Assembly (NCBI GenBank): GCA_031255315.1
Contig: JAIRSS010000231.1
Coordinates: 1-15,532 of the forward strand
DNA: 15,532 bases
Direction of reading: 5' to 3'
Source: Spirochaetaceae bacterium
GTDB lineage: Bacteria; Spirochaetota; Spirochaetia; Treponematales; Breznakiellaceae
Part shown: piece by piece, positions 8,723 through 14,879 of the stretch
How the letters are laid out: every line of letters begins with the position of its first letter
Numbering within the stretch: position 1 is the first letter of the stretch
The notes under the pieces: model-generated
What the model was told of the DNA's origin: nothing
Databases searched by the model: none
What the model saw: only the letters and a program-made list of their open reading frames with translations
Program-made: the position numbers and the translations under genes

Positions 8723-9743
8723 TGAGATCCGGGTTCCGTATGCCGTTAGATCGGGCGATACGGAGATAGAGCCAGGGATTGCGATAGAAAGCCTCCGAAA
8801 TATCCCAAAGAGTATCCCCCCACCGTACTCGGTAGGGATGGCCCTCTCGGGGAATGGTTGCAGGAATTTTATACGAAGCCACCGGAGGAGACCGTTTACC
8901 CCTCCCGGGGGCCGCCTCCGGGTCTTTTGAAGCAGTATTCGCGGACGGCGGGGCAGCCGGAGCTTCTATTACAGGCGCCGCGGTCCCCCGTATTCCGTCT
9001 GTTCCCTCCGAAGCAAGCGGTTCAACAGCGGCTGTCTGAGGAACGTCCGTTCCTCCCGAGGCAAGCGGTTCAAAAGAGGATGTCTGGGGACCGTCCGGTC
9101 CCTCCGAAACAAGCGGTTCAAAAGAGGCTGTCTTGGGACCGGACGGAGGTTCTGAGCCCTGCCGGGCCGGATACTGCTGCGCGGCGGCAATCGTTTCTCC
9201 GGCGCTTTGGCCGTCATTGAAGAAGACGAAAAACCACAGGCAGAACCCCAGTATGATGACCGCCGCCCCGGCGATGAGGAAAACACGCCGGTGGAATTCA
9301 CGGCGGCCCCGGTTTCCCCGGATGGAATCGTCATATAACCCTGCCGGCGCGTGGAAACGAAGATCAAAACCGGAAATTTCCGGTTCCCCCGTATCTTCTT
9401 CCAGGGACTTGAGGGACGCGCTCAGGCGCAGCCGTTTCGTCCGGTTAGCGGGATCGTCCAAATCCGCGGCGGCCGCGGTAAATTTACCGTTGGCGTTGGA
9501 TGTGATGACAAGTTCGATTGAAGGGCCGCCTTTGAGTTTCTTTTTGATGTTATCTACCACGATGCTGCCTAAATAACGGGCGTCAGTCATAGACCGGGTA
9601 AAACTCTTGTAAAGATCGATCCGCATACTCTGTTGAGTATCATGAACCGTGGTAAGAATCAGCCGCCTTGCGGCATTGGAATTCTCTTCGAGTATAGAAT
9701 AAAATTTCCCATTAGCAAGTTTTATGCCAACAGTAGAAACCAT
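8682..9743 (-). CDS. Membrane protein with Hsp70 substrate-binding-like N-terminal domain and C-terminal LysM domain
   Basis: This is a 353-residue protein with an unusual order of parts. Residues 4-95 resemble the beta-sandwich substrate-binding domain of DnaK: VGIKLANG, then HDTQQSMRIDLY (compare DnaK EDNQSAVTIHVL), then YLGSIVV and PSIELVITSNANGKFTAAAAD (compare [21 protein letters not shown]), in the same order and spacing. There is no Hsp70 ATPase domain. One membrane helix follows at 154-176, then a Pro/Ser/Gly-rich linker (177-300) holding three 16-residue repeats, and a LysM domain at 301-351 (YRVRWGDTLWDIS to GKIIRIP) that should bind peptidoglycan. By charge, the N-terminus faces the cytoplasm. 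ATG at 9743 is chosen because AAGGAG lies six bases before it; TTG at 9779 is possible but unsupported. It is the first gene of the operon with slt and ftsK. LysM and the membrane helix are certain; the Hsp70-like part is judged by eye. Confidence 0.85.
   Translation of the reverse strand: MVSTVGIKLANGKFYSILEENSNAARRLILTTVHDTQQSMRIDLYKSFTRSMTDARYLGSIVVDNIKKKLKGGPSIELVITSNANGKFTAAAADLDDPANRTKRLRLSASLKSLEEDTGEPEISGFDLRFHAPAGLYDDSIRGNRGRREFHRRVFLIAGAAVIILGFCLWFFVFFNDGQSAGETIAAAQQYPARQGSEPPSGPKTASFEPLVSEGPDGPQTSSFEPLASGGTDVPQTAAVEPLASEGTDGIRGTAAPVIEAPAAPPSANTASKDPEAAPGRGKRSPPVASYKIPATIPREGHPYRVRWGDTLWDISEAFYRNPWLYLRIARSNGIRNPDLIVSGKIIRIPSKN
9004..9147. repeat. Three tandem 48-bp repeats inside the LysM gene
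   Basis: Units at 9004-9051, 9052-9099 and 9100-9147 are each exactly 48 bases and share the core CAAGCGGTTCAA. Because 48 is 16 codons, copies can be gained or lost without breaking the frame. They code for linker units of the type FEPLASxGxDxPQTxx at about residues 200-247. The repeats are imperfect but close, which suggests recent duplication. Confidence 0.88.
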
Positions 9744-9749
9744 CAAAAG

Positions 9750-9755
9750 CTCCTT
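9750..9755 (-). promoter_or_regulatory. Shine-Dalgarno site fixing the LysM gene start
   Basis: On the minus strand AAGGAG lies six bases before ATG at 9743. This favours that ATG over the in-frame TTG 36 bases further upstream. Confidence 0.75.
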
Positions 9756-9811
9756 CAAACAAGCTCCGTCAGACCGCAAATTCCCTTGGTTGCCGCTATT
9801 TTCTCAATAGA

Positions 9812-9840
9812 ACTCTAGGCAGGGCTTGAGGTTTTGTCAA
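9812..9840 (-). promoter_or_regulatory. Sigma70-type promoter of the LysM-slt-ftsK operon
   Basis: On the minus strand a perfect -35 TTGACA (9840-9835) is followed after exactly 17 bases by TAGAGT (9817-9812), which matches four of six -10 positions. Transcription would start near 9805, giving a leader of about 60 bases before the Shine-Dalgarno site and ATG at 9743. Its place just upstream of the first gene supports the call. Confidence 0.7.
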
Positions 9841-9841
9841 T

Positions 9842-9870
9842 GGAGGCTGTCCCGCCTTGAAACAGCTTCC
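9842..9870. repeat. Hairpin or operator-like inverted repeat next to the LysM promoter
   Basis: GGAGGCTGT (9842-9850) can pair with ACAGCTTCC (9862-9870) through nine positions including one G-U, around an 11-base loop. It ends directly against the -35 box of the minus-strand promoter, so it could be a regulator site. The left arm contains GAGGCTGTCCC, also found almost unchanged in the inverted repeat at 11623. Confidence 0.4.
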
Positions 9871-9922
9871 GTGGAAAGGGCCGCCATGTTCCCCGGGTAT
9901 CCGCGTCCACGCATAAATTACC

Positions 9923-9951
9923 TTAAGAACCCTTCCATTTTTTTCGATAGT
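9923..9951 (+). promoter_or_regulatory. Possible promoter of the TPR gene
   Basis: TTAAGA (9923-9928) and GATAGT (9946-9951) are 17 bases apart and each match four of six consensus positions. The -10-like box ends seven bases before the ATG at 9959, so a transcript would begin at about the start codon. No Shine-Dalgarno sequence precedes the ATG. Chance matches are possible in this AT-rich stretch. Confidence 0.35.
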
Positions 9952-9958
9952 ATATAGT

Positions 9959-11329
9959 ATGGATAGTATGGTTCCTATTTTACTTACTGTTATAGTTGTT
10001 GCTTTGGGGATAACAGGCTTTATGTTTATTCAAAGCCGTAAAGATAAGGCCGGGTTCTTGAAACGGGGAAAAGGGAAAGACGCGGATATAAAGACGGCGC
10101 AGAAACGGCTGGCTCAAAATCCGCTGGACCCCCAGGGTCTTTTGATGGCGGGGGCTGTTTATTATGAAGAACAATCTTGGGATAAGGCGTATAAAACGTA
10201 TGCGGCTTTACTTGAAACCGGAACAAATGATTTTGAGGTCTATAAGCGCTACGGCCTTTCCGCGATGAAGAAGGGAATTGTTGAGGAAGCCGTTAAGGGG
10301 CTGGCTGCAGCCCGGGTCCGGCGGCCGGATGATTTTGAAGTGAACTATAACCTTGGGGTTCTGGAGTTCCAGCGGAACAACTATGAGAAGGCTGTTCCCA
10401 TCCTCCAGCAAGCCCAGCGGCAGAATCCTGAACACGCGTCTACTTTGATGTATCTGGGCCGGGCGTTCTTCAAAATAAAAAAATATAAGGAAGCCATGTC
10501 GTTTATCCGCCGGGCTATAGACATTGCGCCGGACGATAAGGAAGCCCTTTATACATTGGGGGAGTGCTATCTTGAGGCCAACCAACTCGATCAGGCGGTA
10601 AAAATATTCAGCCACCTTAGGGCTGACCCGGTGCAGGGTCCCCGATCCTGCCTTATGTGCGGAACTATCAACCTGGATCGCTATCAGTACGACAAGGCTA
10701 TAGCGGATTTTGAAATTGGGTTGAAGCACAAAAACATCAAACCGGATGTGGCTTTGGAGATCAAATATAAACTGGCGATTGCCTGCCTCAAAAAAGACGA
10801 AATCGGCCAGGCCCTGAAGTATCTCCGGGAAATTCAGCAGACCAACGCCTCATATAAAGATGTGGCCATTCTTCTGGGAAAATACCAGGAACTTAATGCG
10901 AATAAGAACCTTCAAATTTTTTTGCTGGCCCCTTCTTCCGACTTTGTGGCTCTGTGCAGAAAAATAGTCTTGACGTATTTTGGCCGGGTTAAAATCAAAA
11001 TTTCCAATATTTCAGTGAATAAAAACGAGTGGGCGGATATGTTGGCCGAGGTTGACACCCCCAAATGGTCGGATACGGTGATGTTCCGGTTTATCCGCAG
11101 CCAGGGTGCGGTAGGGGAACTCATCGTGCGGGATTTCCATTCTCATTTGAAGGAAGCCAACGCCGGTAAGGGCATTTGTATCACCGTAGGAACGTTTACG
11201 GATGAAGCGAAGCGTTACACCGAAGCCCGGCTTATAGACCTTATTGACAAGGAAAAACTTGCCGCCATACTCAATACTGTTGACGCTAAAGCAGCCGCTT
11301 TGACCTCCGCTTCGAGAGGCCGTAAATAA
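9959..11329 (+). CDS. Membrane-anchored TPR protein with degenerate Mrr-like C-terminal domain
   Basis: This is a 456-residue protein. Residues 5-25 form one membrane helix, followed by basic residues, so the bulk probably lies in the cytoplasm. Residues 45-300 hold a row of TPR motifs (for example ALYTLGECYLEANQLDQAVK and LMYLGRAFFKIKKYKEAM), a scaffold for protein contacts. The C-terminal 125 residues look like the Mrr-type restriction-endonuclease fold: the segment ANAGKGICITVGTFTDEAKRY, then ARLIDLIDKEKLAAIL, follows the usual end of that domain. The (Q/E)xK catalytic motif expected earlier is replaced by a FRFIR-like strand, so nuclease activity is unlikely. The start is taken at ATG 9959; a second ATG at 9968 would lose only three residues. 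Neither has a Shine-Dalgarno sequence. A 74-codon gene follows 23 bp later. Exact role unknown. Confidence 0.88.
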   Translation: MDSMVPILLTVIVVALGITGFMFIQSRKDKAGFLKRGKGKDADIKTAQKRLAQNPLDPQGLLMAGAVYYEEQSWDKAYKTYAALLETGTNDFEVYKRYGLSAMKKGIVEEAVKGLAAARVRRPDDFEVNYNLGVLEFQRNNYEKAVPILQQAQRQNPEHASTLMYLGRAFFKIKKYKEAMSFIRRAIDIAPDDKEALYTLGECYLEANQLDQAVKIFSHLRADPVQGPRSCLMCGTINLDRYQYDKAIADFEIGLKHKNIKPDVALEIKYKLAIACLKKDEIGQALKYLREIQQTNASYKDVAILLGKYQELNANKNLQIFLLAPSSDFVALCRKIVLTYFGRVKIKISNISVNKNEWADMLAEVDTPKWSDTVMFRFIRSQGAVGELIVRDFHSHLKEANAGKGICITVGTFTDEAKRYTEARLIDLIDKEKLAAILNTVDAKAAALTSASRGRK

Positions 11330-11352
11330 AACCGTACAGGAGCCTATAGTAT

Positions 11353-11577
11353 ATGCCGGAACCAGCAAAACGTGATTCTAAAGCCCCCAAATTTCTTGAA
11401 CTTACCATTAAAGACAGCGATGGTAAAGTTTGGTCAACTATCTACGCCCACGGGAAGGATTTTTCCACCGGATCGGTTGGTTATTTCGCTTCGGACAAAA
11501 TCGTCAATCCTGAAAGCGCTGAACGGTACCAATGCAGTTTGAGTTTTACGCTGATTGGGTCTAAGCCGGCGAAGTAA
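11353..11577 (+). CDS. Small protein of unknown function, 74 residues
   Basis: The gene lies 23 bp after the TPR gene and has AGGAG (11338-11342) ten bases before its ATG, so it is probably translated from the same transcript. The product is hydrophilic with no signal peptide, membrane helix or cysteine pair; it has one Cys. Alternating segments such as KFLELTIKDSDGKVW and RYQCSLSFTLIG suggest a small beta-rich domain with a charged, flexible N-terminus. I do not recognise a family. Its tight spacing suggests a partner role with the TPR protein, which is inference only. Confidence 0.7.
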   Translation: MPEPAKRDSKAPKFLELTIKDSDGKVWSTIYAHGKDFSTGSVGYFASDKIVNPESAERYQCSLSFTLIGSKPAK

Positions 11578-11622
11578 GCCCGGTATTCAGGTTCCGTACG
11601 GCGAAAGCCAGAGAAACCCCAA

Positions 11623-11679
11623 GAGGCTGTTCCAAAACTTCGCGCGCCGATTACCGTTGCTTAGTTTTGGGACAGGCTC
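11623..11679. repeat. 17-bp imperfect inverted repeat, possible MITE or IS relic
   Basis: GAGGCTGTTCCAAAACT (11623-11639) and the reverse complement of 11663-11679 match at 15 of 17 positions, around a 23-base centre. The arms extend outward by a further CCC/GGG pair after a two-base mismatch. The GCTGTCCCAAAAC-like arm resembles the ends of some insertion sequences. No target duplication is obvious. It might alternatively act as a terminator for the TPR operon, though no U tract follows. Confidence 0.6.
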
Positions 11680-11836
11680 AAGGGTGAAGAAATGAGCAAC
11701 GGCGTCTTCCGGGAGACCTTGAATTTGGCAGGCGGGAGATCGTCGCCGCCTGTTCCGCATCCAGCCGCAAGCCGTTGTTTGGCGGCTTAGGACTCATGAC
11801 GCTCCAGAGGGCGGAATTTTGAATCGCCGGTTCCCC

Positions 11837-11865
11837 TGGACAAAAATTTTGCGGTATGCCACAAT
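11837..11865 (+). promoter_or_regulatory. Possible purB-guaB promoter
   Basis: TGGACA (11837-11842; five of six) is followed after 17 bases by CACAAT (11860-11865; four of six). The -10-like box ends five bases before ATG 11871, so transcription would begin at about the start codon. No Shine-Dalgarno sequence is present upstream. Confidence 0.4.
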
Positions 11866-11870
11866 CGTGT

Positions 11871-13349
11871 ATGGAAGCTCGTAACATATTCCAAAATATT
11901 TCGCCTATTGATCACCGGTATTCAATTTCTGAAAAAGATGTTTTTGATGCTCTTGCGCCCTGGCTTTCCGAGGAGGCGTCGATTGCCGCCTGCGTTACGG
12001 CGGAGACCGCCCTGGTTGCCGCCCATCTGGAAATCCGGGGGAGCTTCACGCCGGAACTCAGGGAGGGCCTGGAAAAGGCCGGCGCTTCGGTGGAAGCGGC
12101 GGAAGTTTACGCCGAGGAAGAAAAGACCCGGCACAGTATCCGCGCTCTGGTGAACGTCCTCAAGACCAGGGTTCCTCCGGAAACGGCGCATTTGGTACAT
12201 CTGGGGGCCACCAGCGTGGACATCCTGGATACAGCCCTGTCCTGGCGCATCCGGGGGGCTGTTCGGGAGGCGCTCGTGCCCCGGCTGAAAAAGCTGGAAC
12301 TCCTCCTCTGCGGCATTGCCGAAAGGGAGGCGGAGACCCCCCAGGTGGGCCGCACCCACGGCCAGCACGCGGTGCCGATCACGGTGGGCTTTGCCCTGGC
12401 GGAATACGTGTCCCGCCTTGGAAAGTCTATTCAGGAAATCGAGCGTCTTGCAGGACAGCTTAGGGGGAAACTTTCCGGGGCTGTGGGGGCCTATAACGCC
12501 GTGAGCATGATAATGCGGGACCCCGAAGACCTGGAACGGCGCTACCTTGAGGCGCTCGGCCTTGAACCCCCGGAACACGCCACCCAGCTTGTGGAACCTG
12601 AATACCTCCTCAGACTGCTTCTGGAGATCAATCTTGCTTTCGGCGTTATCGCTAATTTAGCCGACGACATGAGGAACCTCCAGCGTACGGAAATCGGGGA
12701 ATTCCAGGAAGGCTTTGCCGCGGATCAGGTAGGGTCCTCTACGATGCCCCAAAAGCGGAACCCCTGGAATTCGGAACACGTTAAAAGCCTCTGGAAAGCC
12801 TTTATGCCCCGGGTTGTTACCTTCTACATGGATCAGATCAGCGAACATCAGCGGGACCTCACCAACTCGGCGAGCCAGCGGTTCATCGCCGACTATCTTA
12901 CCGGGTTCTGCCTTGCGGTGAACCGGATGGCGGCGGTCATTGAGGGGTTTGGCCTGGACCGGGAGCGGCTTCTGGCGAATCTCCGCGCCGGGGGAAACGG
13001 ACGGGCGGACAAAATTCCGGGAGCCGCGGTTTCCGGCGGAATCCTGGCGGAGCCGGCCTACATCCTGCTTGCGGAGGCCGGGGTCTCAGACGCCCACGAA
13101 GTGATACGCCGCGTCACCCTAAGGGCGGAAAAAGAGCGGCTGACCTTTGCGGAAGCCTTATCCGGCGAAAAAGAGGTTTTTGACCGGATTGCCGGTAAAA
13201 TGGCGGAACTGGGGATCGCCTCTTCCCAAGCGGAAGTCCGGGCCTTCTTTGAACGCCCCGAACAGTACCGGGGGCTTTCGGTCAAGAAGGCAAAAAGCAT
13301 CGCGGCAAAATACAAAAAATTATTTGGAACAGCCGCAATGGAAAATTAA
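11871..13349 (+). CDS. purB: Adenylosuccinate lyase
   Basis: This 492-residue cytoplasmic enzyme of the fumarase/aspartase superfamily splits adenylosuccinate to AMP and fumarate, and SAICAR to AICAR and fumarate, so it acts twice in purine synthesis. Visible motifs are TSVDILDT, GRTHGQHA with His163 and His166, and the superfamily signature GSSTMPQKRNP (288-298) with the catalytic serine loop and Lys295. The start at 11871 gives MEARNIFQNISPIDHRYS, the usual beginning of this enzyme type; ATG 11856 would add five residues with no support. No Shine-Dalgarno sequence precedes either. Length is slightly above the common 430-480. Its stop is 12 bp before guaB, so the two form an operon at the IMP branch point. 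Antisense ORFs in this stretch are products of codon bias. Confidence 0.96.
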   Translation: MEARNIFQNISPIDHRYSISEKDVFDALAPWLSEEASIAACVTAETALVAAHLEIRGSFTPELREGLEKAGASVEAAEVYAEEEKTRHSIRALVNVLKTRVPPETAHLVHLGATSVDILDTALSWRIRGAVREALVPRLKKLELLLCGIAEREAETPQVGRTHGQHAVPITVGFALAEYVSRLGKSIQEIERLAGQLRGKLSGAVGAYNAVSMIMRDPEDLERRYLEALGLEPPEHATQLVEPEYLLRLLLEINLAFGVIANLADDMRNLQRTEIGEFQEGFAADQVGSSTMPQKRNPWNSEHVKSLWKAFMPRVVTFYMDQISEHQRDLTNSASQRFIADYLTGFCLAVNRMAAVIEGFGLDRERLLANLRAGGNGRADKIPGAAVSGGILAEPAYILLAEAGVSDAHEVIRRVTLRAEKERLTFAEALSGEKEVFDRIAGKMAELGIASSQAEVRAFFERPEQYRGLSVKKAKSIAAKYKKLFGTAAMEN

Positions 13350-13361
13350 GGGGGAGAAACG

Positions 13362-14798
13362 ATGTTTACCGAAGCCTATTCTTATGACGATGTATTGCTC
13401 GTGCCGGGATACTCCGACGTTTTGCCCAAGGATTGCGATGTGGGAACCCTGTTGTGCGCGGACGTGCGGCTCAACGCGCCGGTTGTTTCCGCGGCAATGG
13501 ATACGGTAACTGAAGAAAAGCTGGCCATAGCCATAGCTCTGGAAGGCGGTTCCGGGGTGATACACAGGAATATGAGTCCCGAAGAACAAGCCGCGCAGGT
13601 GGCGAATGTGAAGCGTTACCTTAACTGGATTATTGATTCGCCGGTTACGGTGGGAGAAGACGCCCGGGTACGGGATGTAAAGAGCATGATGAACCGGTTC
13701 CGCGTGTCGGGTATGCCGGTCTTGAATACCGACAGCCGGCTGGTGGGCATCATCACGAGCCGGGATCTCCGGTTTTGCCGGGACGATAGCCTTCCGGTCG
13801 TTGACGTGATGACCCGAAATCCGGTGGTGGTAACAGGAGAGCCTTCGGTTTCGTCCGCCCGGGAAAAATTCGACAAGCACCGGATAGAAAAGCTGCCGGT
13901 GGTGGATTCCCGCGGCTGCCTTACCGGGCTTATTACCGTCAAAGACATGGAAAAACATGACCGCTACCCCCAGGCCGCCACCGACAAGACGGGCCGCCTC
14001 ATCGTGGGAGCGGCGGTCTCTCCCCAGGACTACTCCGCGCGGCTTCCCCTTCTCAAAAACGCCAAAGTCGATTATGTGATCCTGGACACCGCTCACGGGG
14101 ATTCTAAAAACGTGATAAACGCGGTACGGGGTATAAAGGAGCAATTCGGCGTTCCGGTCATCGGGGGAAATGCGGCCTCCCGGGAGGGAACCCGCAGGCT
14201 CATTGAGGCCGGGGCCGACGCGGTGAAAGTAGGGGTGGGCCCCGGTTCAATCTGTACCACCCGGATAGTCGCGGGCATAGGGGTTCCGCAATTCACGGCG
14301 GTATGGGAATGCGCCGAGGAAGCCGCCAAATTCGGCGTTCCGGTTATCGCCGACGGGGGCGTTAAATTCTCCGGGGACATCACCAAGGCCATAGGCGCCG
14401 GCGCAAACGTGGTGATGATAGGGAACCTCTTTGCGGGCCTCAAGGAAGCTCCGGGCCAGGAGATCATCTTCGACGGGCGCATCTACAAAGAGTACCGGGG
14501 CATGGGGAGCATGGGCGCCATCAATGACGGCTCAGGAGACCGTTACCAGATCGCCAAAGACGAGACCCCGGTCCCCGAGGGCATAGAAGGCAGGGTCCCG
14601 TACAAAGGGGAGATGCGGAACTATCTTCACCAGTTGGTTTCCGGCCTCAGAAAGGGTATGGGCTACTGCGGCTGCAAGAATATAGAGGAGCTCAAAAAAT
14701 ACCGGAAGTTCATCAAGATTACCGCCGCCGGCCTTAGAGAAAGCCACGCCCATGATGTAACGATTACCCAGGAAGCGCCGAATTATTCGCCCTCGTAA
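13362..14798 (+). CDS. guaB: Inosine-5'-monophosphate dehydrogenase
   Basis: This 478-residue cytoplasmic enzyme oxidises IMP to XMP with NAD+, the committed step to GMP. It has the TIM barrel with [12 protein letters not shown] at the start, a pair of CBS domains at about 90-200 ([13 protein letters not shown]) that usually bind nucleotides and regulate the enzyme, the catalytic loop GPGSICTTR with Cys298, the flap motif RGMGSMG (379-385) and the Arg394-Tyr395 dyad used in hydrolysis. The C-terminus is intact, ending in the expected RESHAHDV and EAPNY segments. GGGGGAG lies about six bases before the ATG. Co-transcription with purB puts the GMP branch beside the AMP branch. The insertion sequence begins within 82 bp of its stop but does not damage it. 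Confidence 0.97.
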   Translation: MFTEAYSYDDVLLVPGYSDVLPKDCDVGTLLCADVRLNAPVVSAAMDTVTEEKLAIAIALEGGSGVIHRNMSPEEQAAQVANVKRYLNWIIDSPVTVGEDARVRDVKSMMNRFRVSGMPVLNTDSRLVGIITSRDLRFCRDDSLPVVDVMTRNPVVVTGEPSVSSAREKFDKHRIEKLPVVDSRGCLTGLITVKDMEKHDRYPQAATDKTGRLIVGAAVSPQDYSARLPLLKNAKVDYVILDTAHGDSKNVINAVRGIKEQFGVPVIGGNAASREGTRRLIEAGADAVKVGVGPGSICTTRIVAGIGVPQFTAVWECAEEAAKFGVPVIADGGVKFSGDITKAIGAGANVVMIGNLFAGLKEAPGQEIIFDGRIYKEYRGMGSMGAINDGSGDRYQIAKDETPVPEGIEGRVPYKGEMRNYLHQLVSGLRKGMGYCGCKNIEELKKYRKFIKITAAGLRESHAHDVTITQEAPNYSPS

Positions 14799-14815
14799 GC
14801 GCCGGGCGAAAAAAG

Positions 14816-14844
14816 TTGACCCGGAGAACCGGGTATGATAAAAT
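14816..14844 (+). promoter_or_regulatory. Transposase promoter with palindrome in the spacer
   Basis: TTGACC (14816-14821; five of six) is followed after exactly 17 bases by TAAAAT (14839-14844; five of six), the best plus-strand promoter seen. The spacer overlaps a perfect palindrome, ACCCGG (14819-14824) with CCGGGT (14829-14834) around AGAA. This may be an operator or a short hairpin that limits read-through from guaB. Confidence 0.65.
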
Positions 14845-14879
14845 AAGGGAGCAAAACACGGCAGGAAGGTGAAATAATA

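Larger units (their letters stand above)
11578..11870. other. Non-coding region between the small gene and purB
   Basis: These 293 bases hold no convincing gene. They contain the 11623-11679 inverted repeat, a stem CAGGCGG (11729-11735) with CCGCCTG (11746-11752), and a shorter stem AGCCGC (11763-11768) with GCGGCT (11782-11787). None has a U-rich tail, so they are not clear terminators. The end of the region holds a possible purB promoter. No known purine riboswitch core was recognised. It could be a leader, an insertion relic or both. Confidence 0.6.

Noticed and set aside
11680..11870. Purine or ZTP riboswitch before purB
   Set aside because: A CCGCCTG piece recalls the ZTP motif, but the other conserved parts are missing, and no guanine/adenine riboswitch core is present.
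11678..11887. Minus-strand ORF of 69 codons upstream of purB
   Set aside because: No ribosome site and no recognisable motif; it crosses the purB start and the inverted stems.
13320..14144. Minus-strand ORF of 274 codons opposite guaB
   Set aside because: It overlaps the certain IMPDH coding sequence and has the His/Arg/Gly-rich make-up of a shadow frame.
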